From Myxococcales bacterium (GTDB lineage: Bacteria > Myxococcota_A > Polyangia > Polyangiales > Ga0077539): a DNA stretch of 64,000 nucleotides. Positions 1 to 10,555 of the stretch are shown piece after piece; position 1 is the stretch's first letter; every line of letters starts with the position of its first letter. Below the pieces are notes generated by a model. The model was not told the DNA's origin and made no database searches. It saw only the letters and a list, made by a program, of their open reading frames with translations. The stretch spans positions 1-64,000 of the forward strand of contig JAUSAZ010000117.1 of NCBI GenBank assembly GCA_030652255.1. The letters are read 5' to 3'. The position numbers and the translations under genes are program-made.

Positions 1-117
1 TGAAACCCACGGCAGCCTAAGGTGAAGGCCGCAAGCGGCCTGTCCGATGTCCAGGCACAGTGACCAGCCCGCCGCGGGCTTTCCCTTGGCTGCCGTGGGT
101 TTCAACCCGCGGCAGCC
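1..117. repeat. REP-like palindromic repeat cluster at the window edge
   Basis: Bases 1-17 are the exact reverse complement of 88-104. The segment 88-117 is itself a hairpin with 14-base arms, one mismatch and a two-base loop, so the same arm occurs three times. A second perfect hairpin (six-base arms around aa) lies at 27-40. This looks like an extragenic palindromic cluster that may continue left of the window. The rest of 118-333 holds no convincing gene. Confidence 0.5.
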
Positions 118-333
118 GGGCCCGCGAAGGTGTGCGGGTAGCTCGGAGCCCGCAGCCTGCAAGCGCTCTACGCACGATGAGGGCAGCGATAAGCGCCCCG
201 CGGGGGTAGGGCGCGCGGCAGCGGGGAAGGGGGCCCACGAATCCAGCGACGTTCACCGTCAAGACGGAGAGGATCTTTCAGGGATCCCCGGTACCCGGTG
301 GGCCCTTGACGTAACCGGTGCCCCCGAACCCCG

Positions 334-1116
334 CTACAGATCGTACCGGCGCCCCACGAGCTTCACGGCCTGGTGGGACTTCTTCCGCGCCGCCATCGCG
401 TTGAGCATCTCCATGGTGGTGAAGCAGTCGGCGAGCGCGCGGTGGGCCGGCGGGTGCGACAGCTTCAGGAAGCTCGCCAGCGTGCCCAGCTTGTGGTTGG
501 GCGCCTCGGGGAAGACCACCCGCGCGAGCTTCAGCGAGCAGTAGAGCCCGCAGCCCGGCGTCGCGAGCTTCACCCGCCCGAACTCCCCCGCCAGGATGCG
601 GAAGTCGAAGCTCGCGTTGTGCGCCACCAGCGTGTGGCCCGCGACGAACTTCGCGAAGCCCGCCAGCACCGGCGCCGCCTTCGGGGCCCCGGCCACCATC
701 GCGTCGGAGATGCCGTGCACCCCCTGCACGATCGACGGGATGTGCATCTCCGGGTTCACCAGCGACTGGAACTGCCGCACCACCGCGCCGTTCTTCACGT
801 GCAGCGCGGCGACCTCGACCAGCCGCGAGCCGACGGCGATGCCCGTGGTCTCGGTGTCGAGCACGATGAAGTCCGAGAGGTCGGGCGGGGCCGCGAAGCC
901 GAAGGCCACCTGCGGCGACGGCGCCTTCACATACGCGGCCTTGTAAACCTTGGAGGGCTTGGGCTGATAGGGCGTGAGCTTGAAGGGCTCCGGGGTAACC
1001 GCCGCCACCGCGGGCACCGGCGGCGCAGGCGGGGGTAGTGGCTCCGCGGCGGGCAGCGAGCCGCGCAGCCGGTTGATGAGCGCGCGGGTGTTGGGGTGCA
1101 GTACGCGGGGGCTCAC
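334..1116 (-). CDS. DEDDh 3'-5' exonuclease (DNA polymerase III epsilon-like)
   Basis: A 260-aa protein with a DnaQ-type exonuclease domain from about residue 82 to 240. The catalytic residues are visible: Asp87 and Glu89 in LDTETTG, Asp172 in HNASFDFRIL, and His226/Asp231 in HRALADC, the DEDDh order. It is expected to remove nucleotides from DNA 3' ends, in proofreading or repair. The first 80 residues are Pro/Ala-rich and probably flexible. No polymerase or helicase domain is attached, so it is either a stand-alone epsilon-like nuclease or a repair exonuclease; the sequence does not decide. It is followed closely by the glyoxalase gene on the same strand. Confidence 0.88.
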   Translation of the reverse strand: MSPRVLHPNTRALINRLRGSLPAAEPLPPPAPPVPAVAAVTPEPFKLTPYQPKPSKVYKAAYVKAPSPQVAFGFAAPPDLSDFIVLDTETTGIAVGSRLVEVAALHVKNGAVVRQFQSLVNPEMHIPSIVQGVHGISDAMVAGAPKAAPVLAGFAKFVAGHTLVAHNASFDFRILAGEFGRVKLATPGCGLYCSLKLARVVFPEAPNHKLGTLASFLKLSHPPAHRALADCFTTMEMLNAMAARKKSHQAVKLVGRRYDL

Positions 1117-1126
1117 CGCGCCGACC

Positions 1127-1888
1127 CTACCAGCTGTTGCGCCGCTCGCGCAGCGCCGTGAACACCGCCACCGGGTCGCCCGTCACCCCCAGCGCCTCGG
1201 CCAGCGCGGGGTCGTCGCAGCGCAGGAAGGGGTTGAGGCGCCGCTCGTCGCGCAGGCTCTTCGGCACCGTGGGCTGGTCGCTCGCGCGCAGCCGCTCGGC
1301 CTCGGCCAGCGCGTCGGCCACCTCGCCGTCGCGGGGGTCGAGCGAGGCCACGAAGCGGAGGTTGTTGGCGGTGTACTCGTGGCCGCAGTAGATGCGCGTC
1401 GCCGGGTCGAGCGTGTCGGCGATGCGCCGCAGCGACGCGTGCATCATCGCGGGGTTGCCCTCGAAGAGCCGCCCGCAGCCGCCGAGGAAGAGCGTGTCGC
1501 CGGTGAAGGCCGCGTCGTCGCTCGCGTAGGTCACCGCGCCGAGGGTGTGCCCGGGGACGTGCAGCACCCGCAGCGCCGTGGCCCCGAGGGTCACCCGGTC
1601 GCCGTCGCTCACGGCCTCGGTCTGCCCCGGCACGCGGCCCTGGTCGCTCGTGTGCGCCACCACCCGCAGCCCCGGGAAGGCCGCCGCGAGGGCCTCGTTG
1701 CCGCCGACGTGGTCGAAGTGGTGGTGCGTGTTGAGCACCATCGTCGGCCGCGCGCCCAGCGCCGCGAGAGCCGCCATCACGGGCTCCGCCTCCGAGGGGT
1801 CGACCACGGCGCACTCGCCCGTGGCGGGGTCGCGCAGCACGTACGCGTAGTTGTCCGAGAGGCACGGCACCAGGGTCACGTCGAGCAT
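1127..1888 (-). CDS. gloB: hydroxyacylglutathione hydrolase (glyoxalase II)
   Basis: A 253-aa metallo-beta-lactamase-fold hydrolase that splits S-lactoylglutathione into lactate and glutathione, the second step of methylglyoxal detoxification. The metal-binding motif THHHFDH (His55, His57, Asp59, His60) is intact, followed by HVPGHTLG, FTGDTLFLGGCGRLFEG and YCGHEYTANNL, all typical of glyoxalase II, including the C-terminal substrate domain with KSLRDER and NPFLR. The ATG at 1888 is chosen because upstream in-frame sequence is low-complexity and not conserved in kind. The glutathione reductase at 12.5-14.0 kb suggests the cell uses glutathione. Confidence 0.95.
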   Translation of the reverse strand: MLDVTLVPCLSDNYAYVLRDPATGECAVVDPSEAEPVMAALAALGARPTMVLNTHHHFDHVGGNEALAAAFPGLRVVAHTSDQGRVPGQTEAVSDGDRVTLGATALRVLHVPGHTLGAVTYASDDAAFTGDTLFLGGCGRLFEGNPAMMHASLRRIADTLDPATRIYCGHEYTANNLRFVASLDPRDGEVADALAEAERLRASDQPTVPKSLRDERRLNPFLRCDDPALAEALGVTGDPVAVFTALRERRNSW

Positions 1889-1982
1889 GGTCCTGGAACG
1901 TAGCGCACCTCGCTGGCGTTCGGAGCAGGCGTCCCCGCGCCGTCGTTGCCCGCAAGCTCCGCGGTGGCTATCACTGCCATCC

Positions 1983-2327
1983 ATGACCAAGCCCGCGGCA
2001 CCGAGCAACCTCTCCCGCAGCCAGCGCGGCGTGATGGCGCTGATCACCTCGCCGCGGCGGCTGTGGCGCTTCCTGCGCGACCCCAACGCCCCGAAGCTCC
2101 CGAAGGGCCTCGCGCTGCTCGCGGTGCTGTACATCGTGATGCCGGCGGACATCATCCCCGACGTCATCCCGATCCTCGGGTGGCTCGACGACCTGGGGCT
2201 GACGGGCGTGGCGCTGGGCTACCTCGCGACCAAGGCCGCGGGCTACGAAGACGCCGAGGATGTGAAGCGGGAGAACGAGGCGAAGGGCGGGGGCGAGGCG
2301 ATCGGGGTCAAGCCGGTCGCGGAGTGA
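1983..2327 (+). CDS. DUF1232 small membrane-associated protein (YkvA-like)
   Basis: A 114-aa protein with the DUF1232 signature LYIVMPADIIPDVIPILGWL at about residues 48-67, followed by DDLGLTGVALGYL. This family has one or two hydrophobic segments and an unknown role. The ATG at 1983 starts the conserved part; in-frame sequence upstream overlaps the divergent glyoxalase promoter region and looks non-coding. The acidic, charged C-terminus (residues 85-114) is probably cytoplasmic. No neighbour indicates its function. Confidence 0.85.
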   Translation: MTKPAAPSNLSRSQRGVMALITSPRRLWRFLRDPNAPKLPKGLALLAVLYIVMPADIIPDVIPILGWLDDLGLTGVALGYLATKAAGYEDAEDVKRENEAKGGGEAIGVKPVAE

Positions 2328-2342
2328 CCGCGACGGGCACCG

Positions 2343-2846
2343 TCACGGGTGGTTGCTGGCGAGCTCGGTGATGTGGAGCGCGCCGCGGATCTGCTCGCCC
2401 GAGCGGTAGGAGCCCACCCAGACGTCGTACTGGCCGGCGCGGGCGTTGGGGATGTCGACGGTCGGGTTGGTGCCGCCGTAGGAGTCGTCGTTGCAGACCC
2501 AGGTGCCGCCCGCGGTGTTGACCAGCAGGGTGGTGTCGCCCGGCGCCGTCACGTAGAGGCGCAGGTTGGCCGAGGTGCCCGTGAGGTTGATGATGTGGTC
2601 GGGCTGGCGGGTGACGAAGCCGCGGCAGCCGGCGCCGAGGCCGAGGTTGCTGGCGTCGATGTTGCCACCGGAGGTGATGGCGATGTTGATCGGGTCGGGC
2701 ACGAAGCCCGGGGCGACGTTGCGGCGACCGAAGTTCGCCGTGCGGCCACCGATCTGGAGAGCGCCCTGGGCTGTCACCTGGCTGCCGTAGCCGGAGACCG
2801 CGAGAGCGCCGAGGAGACCCACCACACTGAGCATCTTGTTGTTCAT
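2343..2846 (-). CDS. secreted protein with pre-peptidase C-terminal-like domain
   Basis: A 167-aa protein starting with a clear signal peptide (MNNKMLSVVGLLGALAVSG, cleavage probably after VTAQG). The remainder is beta-rich and ends in NARAGQYDVWVGSYRSGEQ, which resembles the closing strands of bacterial PPC domains that accompany secreted enzymes. Two or three cysteines (in GAGCRGF and WVCNDDS) could form a disulfide. No catalytic domain is present. It is transcribed divergently from glycogen phosphorylase. Specific function is not recognised. Confidence 0.75.
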   Translation of the reverse strand: MNNKMLSVVGLLGALAVSGYGSQVTAQGALQIGGRTANFGRRNVAPGFVPDPINIAITSGGNIDASNLGLGAGCRGFVTRQPDHIINLTGTSANLRLYVTAPGDTTLLVNTAGGTWVCNDDSYGGTNPTVDIPNARAGQYDVWVGSYRSGEQIRGALHITELASNHP

Positions 2847-2953
2847 CGTCGTCTTAGACTCCTGCGAACTGTAGACCGTTGCGCGAGACCGCCTGCACAT
2901 CGAGCGGGCCTTCGCGACCCATCACTACGCCGTCGGCCCGCGCCCGATTCATA

Positions 2954-2975
2954 ACAAACCCCGGGCAGAGTTTGT
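2954..2975. promoter_or_regulatory. possible operator in the glgP upstream region
   Basis: Inverted hexamers acaaac and gtttgt are separated by 10 bases inside an unusually AT-rich stretch (about 2950-3000) of the 209-base divergent intergenic region. This is the usual place for a promoter and a repressor site, but no regulator is known and no clear -35/-10 pair was seen. Confidence 0.25.
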
Positions 2976-3055
2976 GGGAGATAGAATTTTTCTGTCGGCC
3001 CTTCGCCCGGGGATGGAGTTTCATCGCCGGACCAACCCCAGCCGAGGGACCAGCG

Positions 3056-5536
<2,481 letters not shown>

Positions 5537-5562
5537 CGGGACGGGGGGTGGGAGCCGGAGCG

Positions 5563-5593
5563 CCCTCCCTCCGCCGTCGATGCGGCGGAGAGG
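5563..5593. terminator. GC-rich hairpin between convergent glgP and rpmB
   Basis: The arms ctccgccg and cggcggag pair around a six-base loop, flanked by a C/T run on one side and a G run on the other. It sits between two convergent genes (stops at 5536 and 5615), where a bidirectional terminator would be expected. There is no U-tract. Confidence 0.4.
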
Positions 5594-5614
5594 GGGGGGG
5601 GGCCCTGGTGGTCT

Positions 5615-5848
5615 CTAGAGCTTGCTGACGTCGAGGCCGTAGCGCGCGGCGTAGGCGACGAGGCCGATCTTGTCGACGGTGCGGAGGTCGCTGGTGCTCA
5701 GCGTGATGCGCACGTGACGGTCGAGCTCGGGCACGAACAGACGGCGCTCCTGCAGGTTGGGGAACTGCCAGCGCTTGGTCTTGATGTTCGAGTGCGAGAC
5801 CTTGTTGGCGATCTTGCGCCGCGTCCCGGTAATGTCGCTCTTGGCCAT
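5615..5848 (-). CDS. rpmB: 50S ribosomal protein bL28
   Basis: A 77-aa basic protein, the usual length for bL28. The N-terminus has ITGTRRKIANKVSHSNIKTK, followed by KRWQFPNLQERRLFVPE and a C-terminal VDKIGLVAYAARYGLD, matching bL28. It binds 23S rRNA in the large subunit. The zinc-binding cysteines found in some bL28 proteins are absent, so this is the zinc-free form. The ATG at 5848 is chosen over an upstream TTG because MAKSDITG is the normal start. It is not in a ribosomal operon; its neighbours are metabolic genes. Confidence 0.95.
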   Translation of the reverse strand: MAKSDITGTRRKIANKVSHSNIKTKRWQFPNLQERRLFVPELDRHVRITLSTSDLRTVDKIGLVAYAARYGLDVSKL

Positions 5849-6042
5849 GATGGTCGTCTCGTCGGCGGTATGAGGGGTACGAAGGGTCAACTTCGTTGTG
5901 CGTCGCGCGCTTCGAGACGATGATCGGGGACCACCGAGGCGAAGCGCTGCGCGGGGCCGCGAGAGATACCCGATCGGCCGCTAGCGTCAAGTCCCCGCTG
6001 GGGGTGAAGCGTCGGTGGGACCGCCGACGGAGAGGGTGATTG

Positions 6043-7545
6043 ATGGACGACCCGCAGCTGAAGCTCCCCAACGTGCCCGACGACCTGACGGGGGGCCCAC
6101 TGCACCTCGCGGCGCTGCGCTCCAACCAGCGGGTGTTCGTCAACCGCAGCCTGCGGATGGAGTCCGTCGAGTGGATCGGCTTCGACATGGACTACACCCT
6201 GGCGATCTACCGCCAGGAGGAGATCGACAAGCTCTCCATCGAGGCGACGGTGAAGAAGCTCGTCGACCGGGGGTATCCGCCCTTCCTGGCCGAGGCGCGC
6301 TTCGACACCCGCTTCGCCATCCGCGGCCTGCTCATCGACAAGAAGCTCGGCCACGTCCTCAAGATGGACCGCTACCGCTACGTGGGCCGCGCCTACCACG
6401 GCATGAAGGAGCTCGAGCGCGAGGTGCGCCACGCCCTCTACGAGACCCGCAAGGTGCGCGTGACGGGCGGGCGCTACCACTGGATCGACACCCTCTACGC
6501 GCTGCCCGAGGCGGCGGTGTACGCGGGCGCGGTCGACGTGCTCGACGCCTACGGGGTGCACGTCGACTACCAGCAGCTCTTCGACGACATCCGGGAGTGC
6601 ATCGACGAGGCGCACCGCGACGGGTCGATCGTGGACGTGATCGCCAACGACCTCCCCCGCTTCGTCGACAAGGACCCGATGCTGGCCTCGACGCTGCACA
6701 AGCTGCGCTCCGCGGGGAAGAAGCTCTTCCTGCTGACCAACTCGCGCTGGGCGTACACCGACCGGATGATGAAGCACCTGCTCCACGGGGCGCTGCCGGA
6801 GTACGCCTCGTGGCGGCAGTACTTCGACGTGGTGAGCGTGGCCGCGGGCAAGCCCACCTTCTTCACCGAGAAGCGCCCCTTCCTGGAGCGCACCGTCGAC
6901 GGCCCGACGGAGACCACCAACCCGGCCTACGCCCTGGAGCGCGGGCGCATCTACGAGCAGGGCAACCTGAAGGACTTCGAGCGGATGATCCGCGCGTACG
7001 GCGACGCGATCCTGTACGTGGGCGACCACATCTTCGGCGACATCCTGCGCAGCAAGAAGGACTCATCCTGGCGCACCGTGCTGGTGGTGCAGGAGATGGA
7101 GTGGGAGCTGGAGGCCATGGCGCGCACGCAGGACGACGTGGCGGCGATCGACGCGCTGGCGCGCCGCCGCGAGCGCCTGGAGGACGAGCTGCGGTATTAC
7201 CAGGGCAGGTATCGCGCGCTCACCCGCAAGGGGGCGAAGGACGACGCGGAGGCGAGCGGCGCGCGGGCCGCGGCGGCGGAGGAGTCACGGCGGGCGGTGG
7301 ACGGGCTCAAGGCCGCGCTGCGCGCCGAGGAGGCCCGGGCGCGGGAGATGGGTAGGCGAACCCAGGAGGTGTTCCACCCGTACTGGGGGTCGCTGTTCAA
7401 GCAGGGGGTGGAGCTGAGCTCCTTCGGCGACCAGGTGGAGCACTACGCGTGCCTCTACACGTCGCGGGTCTCCAACCTGCTGCACTACTCGCCGATGCAC
7501 ATGTACCGCTCGCCGCGCGACCTGATGCCGCACGAGATGATCTGA
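6043..7545 (+). CDS. HAD-superfamily 5'-nucleotidase (cN-II/IG family)
   Basis: A 500-aa protein of the HAD-IG purine 5'-nucleotidase family, expected to dephosphorylate IMP/GMP-type nucleotides in the cytosol. The nucleophile motif GFDMDYTLAIY carries Asp48 and Asp50; motif II is LFLLTNSRW; the metal motif is YVGDHIFGDILRSKKD. Residues about 360-430 form a charged heptad-rich helix. The C-terminus (GSLFKQGVELSSFGDQVEHY) is characteristic of the family. The start is ATG 6043, with a GAGAGGG ribosome-binding site just upstream; a TTG sits immediately before it. Confidence 0.88.
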   Translation: MDDPQLKLPNVPDDLTGGPLHLAALRSNQRVFVNRSLRMESVEWIGFDMDYTLAIYRQEEIDKLSIEATVKKLVDRGYPPFLAEARFDTRFAIRGLLIDKKLGHVLKMDRYRYVGRAYHGMKELEREVRHALYETRKVRVTGGRYHWIDTLYALPEAAVYAGAVDVLDAYGVHVDYQQLFDDIRECIDEAHRDGSIVDVIANDLPRFVDKDPMLASTLHKLRSAGKKLFLLTNSRWAYTDRMMKHLLHGALPEYASWRQYFDVVSVAAGKPTFFTEKRPFLERTVDGPTETTNPAYALERGRIYEQGNLKDFERMIRAYGDAILYVGDHIFGDILRSKKDSSWRTVLVVQEMEWELEAMARTQDDVAAIDALARRRERLEDELRYYQGRYRALTRKGAKDDAEASGARAAAAEESRRAVDGLKAALRAEEARAREMGRRTQEVFHPYWGSLFKQGVELSSFGDQVEHYACLYTSRVSNLLHYSPMHMYRSPRDLMPHEMI

Positions 7546-7552
7546 GCGGGCG

Positions 7553-9046
7553 CTACATCGTGCGGGTGCTGCGGTCGCCGACGAGCTTCATCCCGGCGAC
7601 GTAGGTGCCCGCGGCGACGAAGGCCCCGACGAACCACGCGTAGTCGTAGAGGGCGTGCAGAGCGGGAACGAAGGCCCCCGCCCAGGCGAGGGCGCAGCCC
7701 AGGGACGTGGCGCCCACGGCGATCCAGTTGGTGCCGAGGCGGTCGCCGTAGCTGTAGCGCCCGTCGGGGCGGTAGAGGTCGGCCAGGTCGAGCTCGCGGC
7801 GCTTCAGGTACCAGTAGTCGGCGATGAGCACGCCCGCGATGGCGCCGAGGCCGCCGGAGTACCCGAGCAGCCACTTGAAGATGTAGCCCGACGGGTCGGC
7901 GAGGAGCTTCCACGGGCACATCGCCACGCCGATGATTCCGGTGAGCAGGCCGCCGCGGCGGAAGTTGATCCACTTCGGAAAGGCGTTGGCGAAGTCGTTG
8001 GCGGGGGAGACCACGTTGGCGGCGATGTTCACCGCGAGGGTGGCGACCACCACGGTGAACATCCCGACGGCCACCATGGCGCGCGACTCGAAGCGGGCGG
8101 CGAGGTCCATCGGGTCCCAGATCTGGACGCCGTAGATCACCTGCGAGGCGCTGGTGATGAGCACCCCCATGGCCGCGAAGAGGGTCATGGTGGTGGGGAG
8201 CGCCACGACCTGGCCCACGAACTGGTCGCGCTGCGAGCGGCCGAAGCGGGTGAAGTCGGGCATGTTGAGCGAGAGCGTCGCCCAGAACCCGATCATCGCC
8301 GTCAGCGACGGGATGAACACGCTCATGAAGCTGCCGCGGCCGTGGAAATGGCTGTTCTGCGCGAGGATGGGGCCGAGGCCGTGGGCGCGGTCGATGGCCC
8401 ACCAGACGAGCGCGGCGGTCATGACGAGGACGAAGGGCGCGGCCCAGTCCTCGAGCTTCCGCACGAGCTCCATGCCCCGGAAGATCACGAAGACGTTGAG
8501 CCCCCAGAAGGCGGCGAAGGAGAGCCACTGGGTGGGCGCGAAGCCGCCGACGTGGCCGCCGAGGAGGGTGCTCCAGCCGGGCCACATGGCCAGCATGAAG
8601 GTGTGCAGGGCCTTGCCGCCGATCCAGCACTGGATGCCGAACCAGCCGCACGCGACGATGGCGCGCAGCACCGCGGGGAAGTTGGAGCCGAAGACCCCGT
8701 AGGCGGCGCGGGCGAATACGGGAAAGGGTATGCCGTAGCGGGTGCCGGGGTGGGAATTGAGCAGGATGGGGACGAGGACGATGAGGTTGCCCAGGAGGAT
8801 GGTGAGCAGCGCCTGCCACCAGCTGAGCCCGGCGGTGATGAGCCCCGACGCGAGCATGTACGTCGGGATGCAGTGGGCCATGGAGATCCACAGCGCCGCG
8901 AAATTGTAGGTCTTCCAGGTGCGCTGCGCGACGGTGGTGGGCGCGAGGTCGTGGTTGTAGAGCGACGACCCGGTGAGGTTGACCCCGGGCCTCAGCTCGA
9001 CCCGGCCGTCCTCGTGCTCGATCTGGTCCTCGCCGCCGCTGTGCAT
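7553..9046 (-). CDS. NCS1-family nucleobase/allantoin permease
   Basis: A 497-aa integral membrane protein with about 12 hydrophobic segments. The blocks SSLYNHDLAPTTVAQRTW, SHPGTRYGIPFPVFARAAYG and VACGWFGIQCWIGG are signatures of the NCS1 transporters for uracil, allantoin, hydantoin and similar compounds; the YGIPFPV/CGWFGIQ pair is closest to the allantoin/uracil branch. It should import its substrate by cation symport. The gene is divergent from the BMC shell operon with a 128-base gap, so a shared promoter region is possible. Substrate cannot be settled from sequence. Confidence 0.9.
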   Translation of the reverse strand: MHSGGEDQIEHEDGRVELRPGVNLTGSSLYNHDLAPTTVAQRTWKTYNFAALWISMAHCIPTYMLASGLITAGLSWWQALLTILLGNLIVLVPILLNSHPGTRYGIPFPVFARAAYGVFGSNFPAVLRAIVACGWFGIQCWIGGKALHTFMLAMWPGWSTLLGGHVGGFAPTQWLSFAAFWGLNVFVIFRGMELVRKLEDWAAPFVLVMTAALVWWAIDRAHGLGPILAQNSHFHGRGSFMSVFIPSLTAMIGFWATLSLNMPDFTRFGRSQRDQFVGQVVALPTTMTLFAAMGVLITSASQVIYGVQIWDPMDLAARFESRAMVAVGMFTVVVATLAVNIAANVVSPANDFANAFPKWINFRRGGLLTGIIGVAMCPWKLLADPSGYIFKWLLGYSGGLGAIAGVLIADYWYLKRRELDLADLYRPDGRYSYGDRLGTNWIAVGATSLGCALAWAGAFVPALHALYDYAWFVGAFVAAGTYVAGMKLVGDRSTRTM

Positions 9047-9174
9047 CGCGGGAGATCAACCCGGGCGCCGGGGGGCCGTCAATGGCGACCACCGGGGGGC
9101 ACCTCGACCCGGCCGACGGGAATGTTTCCCCGCCCCTTGTCCCGCCCCACGAACGGGGTAACAGTCGGGGGATC

Positions 9175-9540
9175 ATGGCAACCGAAGGGTCGTTCGGGCT
9201 GACCGCGTCGTCCACCTACGAGATCCCCCTGGGAAACCTCGTGGCAGGGTCGCCCGGGTCGGGGCTGCTGCACACCATCGGGTCATGGGTGCTGGCCCGG
9301 GTCGTCGACGGCGGCCGTGAAGCCACCTTCTCGCTCGAAGCCGACGAGCGCTTCGCCCGCGTGCGCCGCGTCCACGGCGCCACCGCCTCGATGCTCGAAT
9401 GCAAGCTCCCGTCCCCCATGACCGCGGCCGAGATCGCGCAGTCCCTGGTGCGCTGGGCCCCGTCGCAGTCCATGACCGCGCGCGTCCAGCCCGAGGCCGC
9501 CGGGGCCGTCCGCGTCACGCTGTCCCTTCCCACCGACTGA
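9175..9540 (+). CDS. unknown 121-aa protein, first gene of the BMC shell operon
   Basis: A 121-aa protein of no family I recognise. It has no signal peptide, no membrane segment and a single cysteine; it alternates short hydrophobic strands with charged turns, suggesting a small alpha/beta or beta fold. The ATG at 9175 follows a weak purine-rich site. It ends 42 bases before BMC-T on the same strand, so it is probably co-transcribed with the shell genes. It could be an accessory, assembly or cargo-linked protein of the compartment; that is inference from position only. Confidence 0.75.
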   Translation: MATEGSFGLTASSTYEIPLGNLVAGSPGSGLLHTIGSWVLARVVDGGREATFSLEADERFARVRRVHGATASMLECKLPSPMTAAEIAQSLVRWAPSQSMTARVQPEAAGAVRVTLSLPTD

Positions 9541-9582
9541 TCCCCTTGCGACACGGCCGAGCACCGTGATACCCGCTCTGTC

Positions 9583-10224
9583 ATGAGCGGCGTCGGCCTG
9601 CGTACGTACATCTTCCTCGACAGCCTGCAGCCCCAGCTGGCGTCGTTCATCGGCAAGACCGCGCGCGGCTTCCTCCCGATCCCCTACATGGCCTCGCTGT
9701 GGGTGGAGATCGCGCCGGGCATGGCCATCAACCGCGTCACCGACATCGCCCTCAAGGCGAGCAAGGTGCAGCCCGCCGTGCAGGTGGTCGAGCGCGCCTA
9801 CGGGCTCCTCGAGATCCACCACGAGGACAAGGGGCAGGTCATGGACGCCGGCCGCGCCATCCTCGACTCGCTCGACCTCAAGGAGGAAGACCGGCTCGCG
9901 CCCAACCTCCCCACCAACCAGGTGCTGCGCGGCATCGAGGCCTACCAGGCCCAGATCATCAACCGCTCCTCGTCGGGCATGATGATCCTGCCGGGCGAGT
10001 CCCTGCTCATCCTCGAGACCGACCCGGCGGGCTACATCGTGCTGGCCGCCAACGAGGCCGAGAAGGCCGCCAACGTGAAGCTGGTGCACATCCAGCCCTA
10101 CGGCGCCTTCGGCCGGCTGTACCTGTCCGGCTCCGAGGCGGAGATCGACGCCGCGGCCGAGGCCGCCCGGGCCACGCTCTCCAGCGTCAAGGGCAAGAAG
10201 CAAGAGACGCGGCTCGACCGCTGA
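9583..10224 (+). CDS. BMC-T (trimeric, tandem-domain) microcompartment shell protein
   Basis: A 213-aa tandem-domain shell protein. Domain 1 spans about residues 5-105 (TYIFLDSLQPQLASF, PGMAINRVTDIALKA, VVERAYGLLEIHH) and domain 2 about 112-205 (AGYIVLAANEAEKAANV, YGAFGRLYLSG). The order of elements is that of circularly permuted CsoS1D-type proteins, which stack as double-layered trimers with a gated pore. Glu70-Arg71 in VVERAYG matches the Glu-Arg pair that gates CsoS1D. The sequence resembles the H. ochraceum double-stacked BMC-T, recalled from memory rather than aligned. It is followed after 30 bases by BMC-H. Confidence 0.93.
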   Translation: MSGVGLRTYIFLDSLQPQLASFIGKTARGFLPIPYMASLWVEIAPGMAINRVTDIALKASKVQPAVQVVERAYGLLEIHHEDKGQVMDAGRAILDSLDLKEEDRLAPNLPTNQVLRGIEAYQAQIINRSSSGMMILPGESLLILETDPAGYIVLAANEAEKAANVKLVHIQPYGAFGRLYLSGSEAEIDAAAEAARATLSSVKGKKQETRLDR

Positions 10225-10236
10225 CAACCGTCCGTT

Positions 10237-10247
10237 AGAGAAGGAAA
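10237..10247 (+). promoter_or_regulatory. strong ribosome-binding site for BMC-H
   Basis: The purine run agagaaggaaa ends eight bases before the BMC-H ATG at 10255. It is the best Shine-Dalgarno match in the operon, fitting the high copy number needed for hexamers relative to trimers and pentamers. Confidence 0.6.
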
Positions 10248-10254
10248 CCATCCA

Positions 10255-10554
10255 ATGAGCGACGCGCTGGGTATCATCGAGACCAAGGGTTTTGCGGCGG
10301 CGGTCCAGGCCGCCGACGCGATGGTGAAGGCCGCGCGGGTGCAACTCGTCGGCTACGAGAAGGTCGGCGGGGGGTACACCTCCGTGGTCGTCCGCGGCGA
10401 CGTGGCGGCGGTCAAGGCCGCCACCGAGGCGGGGCAGCGCGAGGCCGAGCGCATCGGCGAGATGGTGAGCGTGCTCATCATCCCGCGGCCGCACGCCAAC
10501 ATCGACGAGATCCTGCCGCTCGGCCGCGGCGCGGCGAAGCCCTCGGGCGGCTGA
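10255..10554 (+). CDS. BMC-H (hexameric) microcompartment shell protein
   Basis: A 99-aa single-domain shell protein, the usual length for the hexamer that tiles BMC facets. Signatures are ALGIIETKGFAAAVQAADAM at the N-terminus, VGYEKVGGGYTSVVVRGDVA with the Gly-rich pore loop, VKAATEAG, and the C-terminal VSVLIIPRPHANIDEILPLG. The three consecutive glycines line the central pore in related proteins, so the pore should be small and uncharged. Only one base separates its stop from BMC-P, so the two are almost certainly translated together. Confidence 0.96.
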   Translation: MSDALGIIETKGFAAAVQAADAMVKAARVQLVGYEKVGGGYTSVVVRGDVAAVKAATEAGQREAERIGEMVSVLIIPRPHANIDEILPLGRGAAKPSGG

Positions 10555-10555
10555 G

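Noticed and set aside
281..299. ggatccccggtacc resembling a cloning-vector polylinker
   Set aside because: It is one base short of the BamHI-SmaI-KpnI polylinker order, has no other vector sequence around it and lies in GC-rich genomic context; coincidence.
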